A DNA stretch of 64,000 nt from Paraburkholderia dilworthii (GCF_000472525.1 NZ_AWZT01000013.1:82978-146977); one strand, 5' to 3'. Positions 44,589 to 55,043 are shown, counted from the stretch's first letter. Made by a program: numbers and translations. The notes: generated by a model from the sequence alone, not told the origin.

Positions 44589-46379
44589 ATGAAGCCGATC
44601 CGCTACACCATCGTTCCTAAGCAACCTGCCGCCCACCTGTTTGAAGTCACCGTAACCGTCGCCGATCCGGACGCCGCCGGCCAGCGTTTCATGCTGCCGG
44701 TCTGGATTCCCGGCAGCTATATGGTGCGTGAGTTCGCGCGCAATATCGTCATGCTGCGCGCCTTCAACGATGCGGGCCGCAAGGTGCGTGTCGAGAAAAT
44801 CGACAAGCACACATGGCAAGCGGCGCCGGTAAAGGGCGCGCTGACGTTGCGCTACGAGGTCTACGCGTGGGATCTGTCGGTGCGCGCGGCGCATCTGGAC
44901 GACACCACGGGTTTTTTCAACGGCACGAGCGTGTTCCTGTCGCCGCTCGGTCACGAGCAAGCGCAGTGCGTGGTCGATATCCAGAGGCCGGATGGCGCGG
45001 CCTACCGCAATTGGCGCGTTGCGACCGCGCTGCCCGAAGTGCGCGGCACGAAGCGCTACGGCTTCGGCGAATATCGCGCGCAGAACTACGACGAGTTGAT
45101 CGATCATCCAGTGACGCTGGGCCAATTCGAGTTATCGACGTTCAACGCGCACGGCGTGCCGCACGACATCGTGATCGCGGGGCGCGTGATCGGGCTCGAC
45201 ATGGCACGGCTTAGCGCAGACCTGAAGCGGGTCTGCGAAGCCCAGATCGCACTCTTCGAGCCGAAGTCGAAGAAAGCGCCCGTGGATCGCTATGTGTTCA
45301 TGACGCAAGCCGTCACCGATGGTTACGGCGGGCTCGAGCATCGCGCTTCGACGGCGCTGATCTGCAATCGCGGCGACCTGCCGGTGCAAGGCCGCGACGC
45401 GCTGACGGAAGGCTATCGGACCTACCTCGGCCTGTGCAGCCACGAATACTTCCACACGTGGAACGTGAAGCGGATCAAGCCTGCGGTGTTCGCGCCATAT
45501 GACCTTTCCGTCGAGAACTACACGTCGCTGCTTTGGCTGTTCGAAGGCTTCACCTCTTATTACGACGACCTGATTCTCGTGCGCAGCGGGCTGATTTCGC
45601 CCGACGATTATCTGGGTATGCTCGGCAAGGTGATCGGCGGCGTGCAGCGCGGCAGTGGGCGCCTGAAGCAGAGCGTCGCGGAAAGCTCGTTCGACGCGTG
45701 GGTCAAATACTATCGGCAGGACGAGAATGCGCCGAACGCGATCGTCAGCTATTACACGAAGGGCTCGCTCGTTGCGCTCGCGTTCGATCTGACGATCCGC
45801 GCGCAGACCGGCAATCGCAAATCTCTCGACGACGTAATGCGTCTGCTCTGGCAGCGCTTTGGCCGTGACTTTTATCGCGGCAAGGCGGTCGGCGTCGATG
45901 AAAACGAGGTCGAGGCGCTGTTCGCCGAAGCGACCGGCGTGCACCTGGGCGAGCTTTTCGCGCAAGCCGTGCACGGCACGCGCGACCTGCCGCTCGAAGC
46001 GCTGTTGGAACCGTTCGGTGTCGCTATCGCTCCGGAGGCCGACAAGAACGGCAAGCCGTCGCTCGGCGCGCGTGTGCGCGGCGGCGCGGAGTGTACGCTG
46101 GCGGCGGTCCACGAAGGCAGCGCTGCGCAGAAAGCGGGGCTCTCCGCCGGCGACGTGCTGATCGCGCTCGACGGTCTGCGGGTGACGGGCTCGAATCTCG
46201 ACGCATTGCTCGCGCGTTATCAGCCGGGCGCTAAGGTGGAAGTCCATGCATTCCGCCGCGACGAACTGCGCACCGCGCAGCTCAAGCTGGACGGCCCCGA
46301 GGCGTCGCGCTACAAGCTCACCGTCAGCGACAAGCGGCCAGCCGCGCGCAAGGCCCGTGAACGCTGGCTGACAAGCTGA
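44589..46379 (+). CDS. M61 glycyl aminopeptidase-family metalloprotease with PDZ domain
   Basis: 596 residues. N-terminal beta domain, then the zinc site H285-E286-x-x-H289 (CSHEYFHTWNVKRIKP) and the third ligand near E319 (LLWLFEGFTSYY). A PDZ domain occupies about 500-570 (LAAVHEGSAAQKAGLSAGDVLIALDGLRV). No signal peptide is visible, so it is predicted cytosolic. Members cleave N-terminal glycine or alanine; the physiological substrate is unknown. Confidence 0.9.
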   Translation: MKPIRYTIVPKQPAAHLFEVTVTVADPDAAGQRFMLPVWIPGSYMVREFARNIVMLRAFNDAGRKVRVEKIDKHTWQAAPVKGALTLRYEVYAWDLSVRAAHLDDTTGFFNGTSVFLSPLGHEQAQCVVDIQRPDGAAYRNWRVATALPEVRGTKRYGFGEYRAQNYDELIDHPVTLGQFELSTFNAHGVPHDIVIAGRVIGLDMARLSADLKRVCEAQIALFEPKSKKAPVDRYVFMTQAVTDGYGGLEHRASTALICNRGDLPVQGRDALTEGYRTYLGLCSHEYFHTWNVKRIKPAVFAPYDLSVENYTSLLWLFEGFTSYYDDLILVRSGLISPDDYLGMLGKVIGGVQRGSGRLKQSVAESSFDAWVKYYRQDENAPNAIVSYYTKGSLVALAFDLTIRAQTGNRKSLDDVMRLLWQRFGRDFYRGKAVGVDENEVEALFAEATGVHLGELFAQAVHGTRDLPLEALLEPFGVAIAPEADKNGKPSLGARVRGGAECTLAAVHEGSAAQKAGLSAGDVLIALDGLRVTGSNLDALLARYQPGAKVEVHAFRRDELRTAQLKLDGPEASRYKLTVSDKRPAARKARERWLTS

Positions 46380-46394
46380 TCGTAATCCCTGATG

Positions 46395-46408
46395 ACGTCA
46401 ATTGACGT
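46395..46408. repeat. 14-bp perfect palindrome upstream of azoR
   Basis: ACGTCAATTGACGT reads identically on both strands. It lies about 125 bp before the azoreductase start and just after the M61 stop; it is a candidate operator. Confidence 0.6.
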
Positions 46409-46418
46409 TGCGAGGCGG

Positions 46419-46446
46419 CGGATTGTCCTATCACTGCAACAATCCG
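46419..46446. repeat. 8-bp inverted repeat upstream of azoR
   Basis: CGGATTGT / ACAATCCG, perfect complements with a 12-bp spacer. Second symmetric element in the same spacer; operator or leader hairpin. Confidence 0.55.
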
Positions 46447-46533
46447 TCGCTACCGGATGGCTTTTTCCGGGGTCGGTAAAAAAACACAATGGCTCCACTC
46501 GCGCAACACAGCGCGCCCCTACTGGAGTCAACC

Positions 46534-47130
46534 ATGACCACGATCCTGCAAATCAACTCGGCAGCCCGCTCGCAAGGTGCGAACTCGACGCTGCTCGTCA
46601 ACGAGCTGACCGCAAAGCTGCAACAGTCGAATCCGGGCGCGCAAGTCGTCGTCCGCAACTTGCAAGCCGAACCGCTGCCGCACCTGGACGACGCGGTTCT
46701 CGGCGCGTTCTTCACGCCGGCTGACCAGCGCACCGCCGAGCAGGCGGCAATCGCCGCACGCAGCGAAGCGCTGATCGCCGAACTGCAAGCCGCCGACATC
46801 GTCGTGATCGGCGCGCCGATGTACAACTTCGGCATATCGTCGCAACTGAAAACCTACTTCGACTTCATCGCGCGCGCCGGCATTACGTTCCGCTACACCG
46901 CGAACGGTCCGGAAGGTCTGGTGACGGGCAAGAAGGTCTATGTCCTATCCGCACGTGGCGGCAAGTACGCCGGTACGCCGAACGACAGCCAGACGCCGTA
47001 CCTGAAGACCTTCCTCGGCTTCCTCGGCATGACGGATGTGAACTTCATTTACGCCGAAGGCCTGAACATGGGCCCGGACGCTGCCAGCACCGCACTGGCC
47101 GCCGCGCGCGAAGCCATCGCAGCTGCTTGA
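46534..47130 (+). CDS. azoR: FMN-dependent NADH-azoreductase
   Basis: 198 residues with a flavodoxin fold: [26 protein letters not shown] (phosphate loop), [55 protein letters not shown]. The enzyme is a dimeric NADH:quinone/azo reductase. Start at 46534 behind TGGAGTCAACC. Two symmetric DNA elements upstream suggest regulation, but no regulator gene is adjacent. Confidence 0.92.
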   Translation: MTTILQINSAARSQGANSTLLVNELTAKLQQSNPGAQVVVRNLQAEPLPHLDDAVLGAFFTPADQRTAEQAAIAARSEALIAELQAADIVVIGAPMYNFGISSQLKTYFDFIARAGITFRYTANGPEGLVTGKKVYVLSARGGKYAGTPNDSQTPYLKTFLGFLGMTDVNFIYAEGLNMGPDAASTALAAAREAIAAA

Positions 47131-47138
47131 TCTCGCTT

Positions 47139-47158
47139 GTCAGGCTTTGTTGCCTGAC
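47139..47158 (+). terminator. Hairpin after azoR
   Basis: GTCAGGC-TTTGTT-GCCTGAC, perfect 7-bp stem followed by TTCGTTGCTT. A second similar hairpin (CTTAGGC...GCCTAGG) lies at 47181-47199. Weak U tract. Confidence 0.45.
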
Positions 47159-47316
47159 TTCGTTGCTTAAATTCGTCGCTTAGGCTCGTCGCCTAGGTTC
47201 GCGGTCTGGGCCGATTGCGCCGCTTTGCGCGGCGCGCCCGCCTTGCAACGTTGAGGCGTGAGGTGCTGGCTGCGTTGACGCGTCGAGCGTGCAAGCATCG
47301 CAAGCGCTGAAAACTG

Positions 47317-47350
47317 AAAACGCCACGGAAATCCGACTCCGTGGCGTTTT
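47317..47350. terminator. Bidirectional terminator between azoR and ung
   Basis: AAAACGCCACGGA / TCCGTGGCGTTTT, 13-bp perfect stem with T runs on both strands (GTTTTTT follows on +). Confidence 0.92.
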
Positions 47351-47408
47351 GTTTTTTGCGCTTCGCGTTTGCTCCTGGCGCTGGTCGCGTCCGCGGCTAG
47401 AAGTACCC

Positions 47409-48248
47409 TTACGCCAACATTTGCGCTTCGTCGGGCAGGCGCCAGTCGATCGGTTTGCGACCGTGCTTGACCAGATACTCGTTGGCCTTGGCAAAATGCC
47501 CGCAGCCAAGAAAGCCGCGATGTGCCGACAACGGCGACGGATGCGGCGCCTCCAGCACGTAATGCGACTTGCCGCCGAGCAGCGCGCGCTTCGCCTGCGC
47601 ATGCGCGCCCCACAGCATGAACACGAGGCCGTCGTGGCGCATCGCCAGTTCGTGGATCAGCGTGTCCGTGCATTTTTCCCAACCCCGCTTCGCGTGACTG
47701 GCCGCCGAGTTCCGCTCGACGGTTAGCACGGTATTCAGCAGCAGCACGCCTTGCTTCGCCCATGTGTCGAGGCAGCCGTGCCGCGGCGGCTCGTGTCCGA
47801 GACTCGCCGCGATTTCCTTGAAGATGTTGCGCAGCGACGGCGGCGTGCGCACATTCGGCGCGACCGAAAACGCGAGCCCGTGAGCTTGCGGCGTGCCGCG
47901 GTCTTCGCCGTGATACGGGTCCTGGCCGAGAATGACCACTTTCACGTCGTCGGGACTCGTGAGCCGCAGCGCGCGAAACACGTCGGTGGGATAAACGGTT
48001 TTGCCGGCCGCGCGCTCACCGTCGACAAAACGGCAGAGCGGCGCATATGCGTCGCTTTCGATGAAAGGCTTCAAGTGCACGCGCCACGCAGCCGGCAACG
48101 CGGCGAACTGCGCTTCGAGCGTGAGCGGCGTTCCGGCGGCACGCTGTTGCGATTGTGGCTCGGCGGACGCGGCGCCAGCCGGTGCGGCGTCGTCGCCGAA
48201 TAACGATGCCTGGGATGGCGCTAAGCGCGTACGGGGTGCGGTAGTCAT
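47409..48248 (-). CDS. ung: Uracil-DNA glycosylase
   Basis: 279 residues. The active site GQDPYHG is at 108-114 with catalytic D110; the DNA-intercalating [11 protein letters not shown] loop is intact. The N-terminal 60 residues are a low-complexity extension common in Burkholderia. Start at 48248 (MTTAPRT); an upstream ATG at 48269 is possible. The enzyme removes uracil from DNA in base-excision repair. Confidence 0.94.
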   Translation of the reverse strand: MTTAPRTRLAPSQASLFGDDAAPAGAASAEPQSQQRAAGTPLTLEAQFAALPAAWRVHLKPFIESDAYAPLCRFVDGERAAGKTVYPTDVFRALRLTSPDDVKVVILGQDPYHGEDRGTPQAHGLAFSVAPNVRTPPSLRNIFKEIAASLGHEPPRHGCLDTWAKQGVLLLNTVLTVERNSAASHAKRGWEKCTDTLIHELAMRHDGLVFMLWGAHAQAKRALLGGKSHYVLEAPHPSPLSAHRGFLGCGHFAKANEYLVKHGRKPIDWRLPDEAQMLA

Positions 48249-48333
48249 GGCGCAGAAGTGTCGCAGCAAACGCAGTGCGACTCAAGCTGAGGTCGCGGCG
48301 CATACGCACCAGGCGCTCGCATGCCGCGCGCCA

Positions 48334-48960
48334 TCAGCCCGCTCGCAATTGATATCCACGCTGCGCTTTGCTGATGTTCTCGGGCGCAAGGCCGGCGACC
48401 TGCTTGCCGAGTTCGGTCGAGAGCGTGTGCAGCGCGGCTTCGTCGCCCGACTTCAGTTCGAGCTCGATCTCCGAGATAGGCGCGCGGCGCAGTTCGCCGT
48501 TCACTTCGGCGAGTACGTTGCCCTGGTCTATTGCGGCTTCGACCTCCGACCCGTCGACGCTCACATGCCACAGCGTGCGCGTGAAATCCGTGCGAAACAG
48601 TTCGATCAATCGCGGCGCCGCTTCACGCAGAGCTTGCGCGGCAGTGGGCTCGTCGCACTCGCGCAGCAATGCGTCGATCTCGAGCGCCTCTCCCGCGACG
48701 GACATTTCCCATTCGTGACGACTATGCAAACCATTGGTCGCACTGCCAACGGTCTTAAACGTTTGCAGCCAGCCGTCGGGTGTATGACGCAAGCGCAGCG
48801 CGCTCTTCGACGCTGCCAGCGTAAGCTGCGGCGTATCGAAGTAAATGTTCGACAGTTTGATCGCGCGCCCCTCGTTGCCGGTGCGCGCAACGAACCACCG
48901 CACGGCCGCCGCGACCTGCGCAGCGGGCAGCAACAACTTGATCTCGCGCTCCATGCCCAT
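48334..48960 (-). CDS. CYTH domain protein (triphosphate tunnel metalloenzyme type)
   Basis: 208 residues. The N-terminus has the ExExK signature (MEREIKLLLP); IYFDTPQLTLAASKSALRLR, WLQTFKTVG and the C-terminal EIELELKSGDEAAL are the tunnel strands. The family includes inorganic triphosphatase YgiF and thiamine triphosphatases; no CHAD domain is attached here. Start at 48960 with GCGGAGCACATC before it. It lies 31 nt after the trpC stop on the same strand. Confidence 0.85.
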   Translation of the reverse strand: MGMEREIKLLLPAAQVAAAVRWFVARTGNEGRAIKLSNIYFDTPQLTLAASKSALRLRHTPDGWLQTFKTVGSATNGLHSRHEWEMSVAGEALEIDALLRECDEPTAAQALREAAPRLIELFRTDFTRTLWHVSVDGSEVEAAIDQGNVLAEVNGELRRAPISEIELELKSGDEAALHTLSTELGKQVAGLAPENISKAQRGYQLRAG

Positions 48961-48991
48961 GATGTGCTCCGCTACGTGCGACGCGGTAACT

Positions 48992-49789
48992 TCACGCCGC
49001 GCCAGGAAAAAACATGCGAGCAAGCTCCACGCCCGGTTCGTCGGCGCGCATGAACGCTTCGCCGACGAGGAACGTGTTCACGTCCATTGCGCGCAGCCGT
49101 TCCACATCGGCGCGCGACAGGATGCCCGATTCGGTCACGACGATGCGCTCGTCGGGAATCGATTCGAGCATGCCGATGGTCGTTTCGATCGACGTTTCGA
49201 ACGTGCGCAGATTCCGGTTGTTGATGCCGATCAGCGGCGTTTTGAGCGTGAGCGCCTGCATCAGTTCTTCGCTGTCGTGCACTTCGACGAGCACCGCGAG
49301 GCCGAGCGAATGCGCGAGCGCTTCGAGGTCCTGCATCTGCGAAGTTTCAAGCGCGGCGGCGATTAGCAGGATTGCGTCGGCGCCCATCGCGCGAGCTTCG
49401 ACGATCTGGTACGGATCGACGATAAAGTCCTTGCGCAGCACCGGCAGCTTGCACGCGGCGCGAGCCTGCTCCAGATACGCGACGCTGCCCTGAAAAAACT
49501 GAACGTCGGTCAGCACGGACAGACACGCAGCGCCGTGTGTTTCATACGAACGCGCGATTTGCGCCGGAACGAAGTTTTCGCGCAGCACGCCTTTGGATGG
49601 GCTCGCCTTCTTCACTTCCGCGATCACCGCGGCGAGACCCGCCGCATGCTTGGCGCGCAACGCGCCGACGAAATCGCGAATGTCGCGCGATGACGCTTCG
49701 AGCCGCAACTCTTCGAGCGGTGCGCTCTGCTCGGCGGCGCGGACTTCTTCGCGTTTGACCGCGATGATACGGTCGAGGATGTCGCTCAT
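48992..49789 (-). CDS. trpC: Indole-3-glycerol phosphate synthase
   Basis: 265 residues, monofunctional TIM barrel without a TrpF domain. Motifs: [51 protein letters not shown] and [15 protein letters not shown]. The enzyme closes the indole ring in tryptophan synthesis. Start at 49789; the upstream reading is not conserved. It lies 31 nt after trpD, last of trpEGDC. Confidence 0.95.
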   Translation of the reverse strand: MSDILDRIIAVKREEVRAAEQSAPLEELRLEASSRDIRDFVGALRAKHAAGLAAVIAEVKKASPSKGVLRENFVPAQIARSYETHGAACLSVLTDVQFFQGSVAYLEQARAACKLPVLRKDFIVDPYQIVEARAMGADAILLIAAALETSQMQDLEALAHSLGLAVLVEVHDSEELMQALTLKTPLIGINNRNLRTFETSIETTIGMLESIPDERIVVTESGILSRADVERLRAMDVNTFLVGEAFMRADEPGVELARMFFPGAA

Positions 49790-49820
49790 AAATGTCTCGC
49801 TACGTTGAATTGCTTCCTGA

Positions 49821-50852
49821 TCACTGCTTGAATTGCTGCGTGAAGCGAATGAGCTCGTCGACTTTCGCACGAGCCTTGCCGCTGGCGATCGCTTCGCGTG
49901 CAAGCTGAATGCCGTCGGCAATCGACGACGCGACGTTCGCCGAGTACAACGCCGTGCCGGCGTTCAGCGTGACGATTTCGCGCGCGACGCCCGGCTTGTT
50001 GTCGAGCGCTTCGAGCAGCATGGCCTTCGACTCCACGGCGTTCGCCACTTTCAGCGTGCGGTTCGACACCATCTGCATGCCGAAGTCTTCCGGATGAATC
50101 TCGTACTCGTGAACCTGGCCGTCGCGCAGTTCGCCGACTTGCGTGGCCGCGCCAAGCGAGACCTCATCCATGCCGTCCATGCCGTACACCACGAGCACAT
50201 GCTTTGCGCCGAGGCGCTGCATCACGCGCACCTGAATGCCGACCAGGTCCGCGTGGAACACGCCCATCAGTTGATTGGGCGCGCCGGCGGGGTTCGTCAA
50301 CGGTCCGAGAATGTTGAAGATGGTTCGCACGCCAAGTTCGCGACGCACCGGCGCGATGTTTTTCATCGCCGGATGATGATTGGGCGCAAACATGAAACCC
50401 ATGCCGGTTTCGGCAATCGACGCCGCGACTTGTTCCGGCTGCAAGTCGATATTCACGCCGAGCGCTTCGAGCACGTCCGCGCTGCCCGACTTGCTCGACA
50501 CGCCGCGATTGCCGTGCTTCGCGACTTTCGCGCCGGCTGCAGCCGACACGAACATGGTCGCCGTGGAAATATTGAAGGTATGCGAACCATCGCCGCCAGT
50601 GCCGACGATATCGACGAAGTTCGAGTTGTCCTGCACTTCGACGTGCCGGGCAAATTCACGCATCACCGTGGCGGCGGCGGTGATCTCGCCGATGGTCTCT
50701 TTTTTGACGCGCAAGCCTGTAATGATCGCGGCCGACATCACCGGCGAGAGTTCGCCGCGCATGATGAGCCGCATAAGATGCAGCATTTCATCGTGGAAAA
50801 TCTCGCGGTGCTCGATGGTCCGTTGCAGCGCTTCGTGGGGCGTGATTGTCAT
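49821..50852 (-). CDS. trpD: Anthranilate phosphoribosyltransferase
   Basis: 343 residues. PRPP-binding [13 protein letters not shown], then [22 protein letters not shown] and the catalytic [26 protein letters not shown]. Unfused to TrpG, unlike E. coli. Start at 50852 gives [23 protein letters not shown] as in other Burkholderia. 17 nt separate it from trpG. Confidence 0.96.
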   Translation of the reverse strand: MTITPHEALQRTIEHREIFHDEMLHLMRLIMRGELSPVMSAAIITGLRVKKETIGEITAAATVMREFARHVEVQDNSNFVDIVGTGGDGSHTFNISTATMFVSAAAGAKVAKHGNRGVSSKSGSADVLEALGVNIDLQPEQVAASIAETGMGFMFAPNHHPAMKNIAPVRRELGVRTIFNILGPLTNPAGAPNQLMGVFHADLVGIQVRVMQRLGAKHVLVVYGMDGMDEVSLGAATQVGELRDGQVHEYEIHPEDFGMQMVSNRTLKVANAVESKAMLLEALDNKPGVAREIVTLNAGTALYSANVASSIADGIQLAREAIASGKARAKVDELIRFTQQFKQ

Positions 50853-50869
50853 GACGTTGTCTCGCTTCA

Positions 50870-51463
<594 letters not shown>

Positions 51464-51476
51464 GGTGTGTCTCCGG

Positions 51477-52970
51477 TCAGAAGTCGCTATCGAGGCCGTC
51501 TTGAACCTGCTCGGCTGCACGCAACACCGCGCGCGCCTTGTTCTCGGTCTCTTGCCATTCGGATTCCGGCACCGAATCCGCGACGACACCCGCCGCCGCC
51601 TGCACATACAGATTGCCGTTCGCGATCACGCCGGTGCGGATCGTGATCGCCAGATCCATTTCGCCGGTGAACGACAGATAGCCGACCGCACCGCCGTACA
51701 GGCCGCGCTTCACGGGTTCGAGCTCGTCGATCAGTTCCATCGCACGGACCTTCGGCGCGCCCGACAGCGTGCCCGCCGGAAAGGTGGCGCGCAGCACGTC
51801 GAAATTGGTCGTGCCGGGTTTGAGCTTGCCTTCCACCGAACTCACGATGTGCTGCACGTGCGAGTATTTTTCGATCACCATCTTGTCGGTGACGACCACC
51901 GAGCCGATCTGTGCGATGCGGCCCACGTCGTTGCGCGCTAGGTCGATCAGCATCACGTGTTCCGCGACTTCCTTCGGGTCGTTCAGCAGTTCGGTCGCGA
52001 GTTCGGCGTCGCGTTCGGGCGTATTGCCGCGCGGACGCGTGCCGGCAAGCGGACGAATCGTGACGATGCGATCTTCAGCGCGTTTTTCCTGCCGCACGAG
52101 AATTTCCGGCGATGCGCCGACCACGTGGAATTCGCCGAAGTTGTAGTAATACATATACGGCGACGGATTCAGCGAACGCAGCGCGCGATACAGCGACAGC
52201 GGATTGTCGCGGTACGGCTTCGTCAGACGTTGGCCGACCTGCACCTGCATCAGTTCGCCCGCGGCGATATATTCCTTCGCCTTGCGCACGGCGGCCAGAT
52301 AATCGTCTTTTGCAAACTCGCGGTAGGTCTCGGTGCGCACGCTCGCCGATGTGACCGGCGGCTCGACCGTTGCGCGCAAACGCTGACGCAGTTCGCGCAG
52401 GCGCTGCTTCGCCTTCGCGTACGCCTCCGGCTGCGTCGGATCGGCGTAGATCACGAGGTACAGCTTGCCCGCGAGGTTGTCGATCACCGCGACTTCCTCT
52501 GTGAGCAGCAACTGGATGTCCGGCAAATTCAGATCGTCTTTCGGCGCGGTGTGCGCGAGCTTTTTCTCGATGTAGCGCACCGCGTCGTAGCCGAAATAAC
52601 CGGCAAGGCCGCCGGCGAAACGCGGCAAGCCCGGACGTTGCGCGACCTTGAAACGCCCCTGGAATTGCTGGATGAACTCGAGCGGATCGCCCTCGTGCGT
52701 CTCGACAACCTTGCCGTCGCGCACCACTTCGGAGACACCATTACGCGTGCGCAGCAGGGTGCGGGCCGGCAGTCCGATGAACGAATAGCGGCCAAAGCGC
52801 TCGCCGCCCACCACCGACTCCAGCAGGAACGAGTTGGCGCCGTTGCGCTCGGTTTGCGCGAGCTTCAGGTACAGCGAGAGCGGCGTTTCGAGGTCGGCGA
52901 GCGCCTCGGCGATCAGCGGAATACGGTTGAAGCCCTCGTTGGCGAGGGACTGGAATTCGAGTTCGGTCAT
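51477..52970 (-). CDS. trpE: Anthranilate synthase component I
   Basis: 497 residues. The Trp-feedback motif region LLES is present ([20 protein letters not shown]); the chorismate-binding domain has [47 protein letters not shown]. Start at 52970. Its leader region to gph contains a Trp-codon-rich ORF and attenuator-like hairpins (see leader entries). First structural gene of trpEGDC, on the same strand as rpe-gph. Confidence 0.96.
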   Translation of the reverse strand: MTELEFQSLANEGFNRIPLIAEALADLETPLSLYLKLAQTERNGANSFLLESVVGGERFGRYSFIGLPARTLLRTRNGVSEVVRDGKVVETHEGDPLEFIQQFQGRFKVAQRPGLPRFAGGLAGYFGYDAVRYIEKKLAHTAPKDDLNLPDIQLLLTEEVAVIDNLAGKLYLVIYADPTQPEAYAKAKQRLRELRQRLRATVEPPVTSASVRTETYREFAKDDYLAAVRKAKEYIAAGELMQVQVGQRLTKPYRDNPLSLYRALRSLNPSPYMYYYNFGEFHVVGASPEILVRQEKRAEDRIVTIRPLAGTRPRGNTPERDAELATELLNDPKEVAEHVMLIDLARNDVGRIAQIGSVVVTDKMVIEKYSHVQHIVSSVEGKLKPGTTNFDVLRATFPAGTLSGAPKVRAMELIDELEPVKRGLYGGAVGYLSFTGEMDLAITIRTGVIANGNLYVQAAAGVVADSVPESEWQETENKARAVLRAAEQVQDGLDSDF

Positions 52971-53121
52971 GTTCCGATCCTGTACGTAGGTCCGGCGGCA
53001 GCGTGCGTCGGACAAAGCGGGGCATTGCGCGGCCGGTCAGCCGTTCGTTCGAGTTTTTCGATGATGAACTAACCGGCGCGATTTTCCCATCGACGCAAGC
53101 ACGGAGTGCCGGCGCGCGGTC

Positions 53122-53136
53122 GTACTTTGCAAGTAC
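53122..53136. repeat. Palindrome between trp attenuator and trpE
   Basis: GTACTT-TGC-AAGTAC, a 6-bp inverted repeat with a 3-bp spacer, about 150 bp upstream of the trpE start and downstream of the attenuator hairpin. It may be an operator or an mRNA hairpin. Confidence 0.5.
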
Positions 53137-53201
53137 ACGCAGGCCGAATCAACCGGTGCAGCGAAACTGAACGATGGAAAAACGCGTGAGCGCAGCGAAG
53201 T

Positions 53202-53236
53202 AAAAAACGGTTGCCGAAGCCAAGCTTCAGCGTACC
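53202..53236 (-). terminator. trp attenuator (terminator hairpin)
   Basis: On the minus strand GCTGAAGC-TTG-GCTTCGGC forms an 8-bp stem with one G-U pair, extended by GGT/ACC. It is followed by G and six T bases (53207-53202). It lies 10 nt after the leader ORF stop. The alternative stem ACCTC-GCTT-GAGGT (53247-53234) takes away the 5' edge of this terminator, as in transcription attenuation. Confidence 0.78.
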
Positions 53237-53249
53237 TCAAGCGAGGTTA
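53234..53249 (-). promoter_or_regulatory. Candidate trp antiterminator stem
   Basis: CCTC-GCTT-GAGG, widened to ACCTC/GAGGT and possibly GCG/CGC. It overlaps the leader stop codon and the first bases of the terminator stem, so the two structures are mutually exclusive. Confidence 0.6.
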
Positions 53250-53321
53250 GCGCGACCAGCGACGCCAGGGCCAGGCTCCCCGGTCGATGCTAATCAGACT
53301 CCGTTTTTTATTCAGAAACAT
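53247..53321 (-). CDS. trpL: trp leader peptide
   Basis: A 24-codon ORF (ATG 53321-53319, TAA 53249-53247) that begins 16 nt after the gph stop. The peptide starts MFLNKKRSLIS and ends WPWRRWSR: three TGG codons within its last eight codons. It stands directly upstream of a terminator hairpin and of trpE. This is the layout of a tryptophan-sensing attenuator: ribosome stalling at Trp codons would favour the antiterminator. The ribosome site is weak (AAAAG), which lowers certainty for the exact start. Confidence 0.75.
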   Translation of the reverse strand: MFLNKKRSLISIDRGAWPWRRWSR

Positions 53322-53337
53322 GAGGACGAGGGACTTT

Positions 53338-54054
53338 TCAAGTCGTGGATTGGTGCGCTGCGATCGCCTTGGCGGCGTCCAGCAGCGAGGCAACTATACC
53401 ATCGGATTTTATTGTTTGTATAGCTTGGCCGTGGTTGTAGCCGTAGGGCACGGTCAGCGTCGACATCCCCGCCGCGCGGCCCGCCAGCGCGTCGTTTTCC
53501 GAATCGCCGATGGCGACCGTGGCGCGCGCTTCGACGCCCAGTTGCGCCGCGGCCGTGAGCATGGGCAGCGGATCTGGTTTCTTTTTCGGCAGACTGTCGC
53601 CGCCGAGCACGACGCTGAAATGTTGCGCGAGCCCGTATTGTTCAAGCAGTTCGACCGCGAAGCGATGCGGCTTGTTGGTCACGCACGCGAGCTTCAGACC
53701 GGCGTCGCGCATCGCGGCGAGTCCGGCTTCGACATCCGGATAAAGGCGCGTGTGCCGGCCGTTGATTTTTGCGTACTCGGCCTGATAGATGGCGAGCGCT
53801 TCGTCGAAACGATCTTGCGCATGTTCCGTTTCGAAGCGCGGCGCGAGCACGCTGCGAATCAGATGCTCCGAGCCTTTGCCGACATAGCCGACCACTTCTT
53901 CACGTGACGTTTCCACTGCGTCGAGTTGCGCGAGCATGCCGTTCAGGCCGGCGGTGAAGTCGTCGGCGGTATCGATCATCGTGCCGTCCAGGTCGATGAT
54001 CGCGGCTTGCAGGCGCGGGCCGGTGAAAGTCGGGGCAGGAAACGAAGCGGTCAT
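53338..54054 (-). CDS. gph: Phosphoglycolate phosphatase
   Basis: 238 residues. HAD motifs: I AAIIDLDGTMIDTADDF (nucleophile Asp in DLDGT), II VTNKP, III KKKPDPLPM and IV VAIGDSENDALAGRAAG. It removes phosphate from 2-phosphoglycolate arising from DNA repair. The cap is C1-type. It follows rpe after 13 nt and precedes the trp leader, so rpe-gph may read into trp. Confidence 0.92.
   Translation of the reverse strand: MTASFPAPTFTGPRLQAAIIDLDGTMIDTADDFTAGLNGMLAQLDAVETSREEVVGYVGKGSEHLIRSVLAPRFETEHAQDRFDEALAIYQAEYAKINGRHTRLYPDVEAGLAAMRDAGLKLACVTNKPHRFAVELLEQYGLAQHFSVVLGGDSLPKKKPDPLPMLTAAAQLGVEARATVAIGDSENDALAGRAAGMSTLTVPYGYNHGQAIQTIKSDGIVASLLDAAKAIAAHQSTT
53393..53422 (-). promoter_or_regulatory. 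Possible trp promoter inside the gph 3' end
   Basis: On the minus strand TATACA (53422-53417), an 18-bp spacer and TATAGT (53398-53393). It would start transcription near 53386, about 65 nt before the leader ATG, within the last codons of gph. Confidence 0.45.
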
Positions 54055-54067
54055 CTGGCGGGCGGGA

Positions 54068-54751
54068 TTAGTGCTGAATGTTGGCGAGCGCTGCGCGCAT
54101 CTTGTCGATCACGACCTTGTGATCCGGCTGGCCGAAGATGGCCGAGCCCGCCACGAAGGTGTCCGCGCCGGCCGCGGCGATTTCGGCGATGTTGTCCACT
54201 TTCACGCCGCCGTCTACTTCCAGATGAATCTCGCGGCCGGTCCGCTCCTTGTACGCGTCGATCCGCTTACGCGCTTCGCGCAGCTTGTTAAGCGCTTCGG
54301 GAATGAACGACTGGCCGCCAAAGCCGGGATTCACCGACATGATCAGCACGAGGTCGAGCTTGTCCATTACATGATCGAGGTAATTCAGCGACGTGGCCGG
54401 ATTGAACACGAGGCCGGCCTTGCAGCCGTGATCGCGAATCAGCGACAGCGTGCGGTCGATGTGATCCGAGCCTTCCGGATGAAAACTGATCAGATTCGCG
54501 CCCGCCTTTGCGAAATCCGGCACGATGCGGTCGACGGGGCGCACCATCAGATGCACGTCGATAGGCACGTCCACATGCGGACGAATGGCCTCGCACACAA
54601 GCGGGCCGATGGTCAGGTTCGGCACGTAGTGGTTGTCCATCACGTCGAAATGGATCCAGTCGGCGCCGGCGGCGACGACGTTGCGCACTTCTTCGCCGAG
54701 GCGGGCAAAGTCGGCGGACAGAATGCTGGGGGCGATGCGGAATTGCGTCAT
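54068..54751 (-). CDS. rpe: Ribulose-phosphate 3-epimerase
   Basis: 227-residue TIM barrel. Motifs: [35 protein letters not shown] (metal ligands), [20 protein letters not shown] and [32 protein letters not shown]. It interconverts ribulose-5-P and xylulose-5-P. The start at 54751 ([11 protein letters not shown]) is the family N-terminus. First gene of rpe-gph. Confidence 0.96.
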   Translation of the reverse strand: MTQFRIAPSILSADFARLGEEVRNVVAAGADWIHFDVMDNHYVPNLTIGPLVCEAIRPHVDVPIDVHLMVRPVDRIVPDFAKAGANLISFHPEGSDHIDRTLSLIRDHGCKAGLVFNPATSLNYLDHVMDKLDLVLIMSVNPGFGGQSFIPEALNKLREARKRIDAYKERTGREIHLEVDGGVKVDNIAEIAAAGADTFVAGSAIFGQPDHKVVIDKMRAALANIQH

Positions 54752-55043
54752 GGCGGCGGACGAATGCAAGCGGGAAAGCGCCATTTTACCGTTTTGTGTC
54801 GCGCGCGCGGCAAGCGGCTGGCGGGCGGCTGGCCGATGCTCCCCGCAGCTTCCGGTTCGAACCGCCAAGACGCCCCAACGCCTTAAGCGTCCCTGGCCAA
54901 AGGTTATGGCCGGTTGCGGGCGTGTCGCGCATGACGCAGAATGCCAAACCAAGGCGCTGTGTCGTCAATGGCCTCTTAAGCCGTTGGCGCTCGGGCTTTC
55001 CAGCGATTATGTCGCACCCCCGTGTCACCAGATTGGAATCAGG

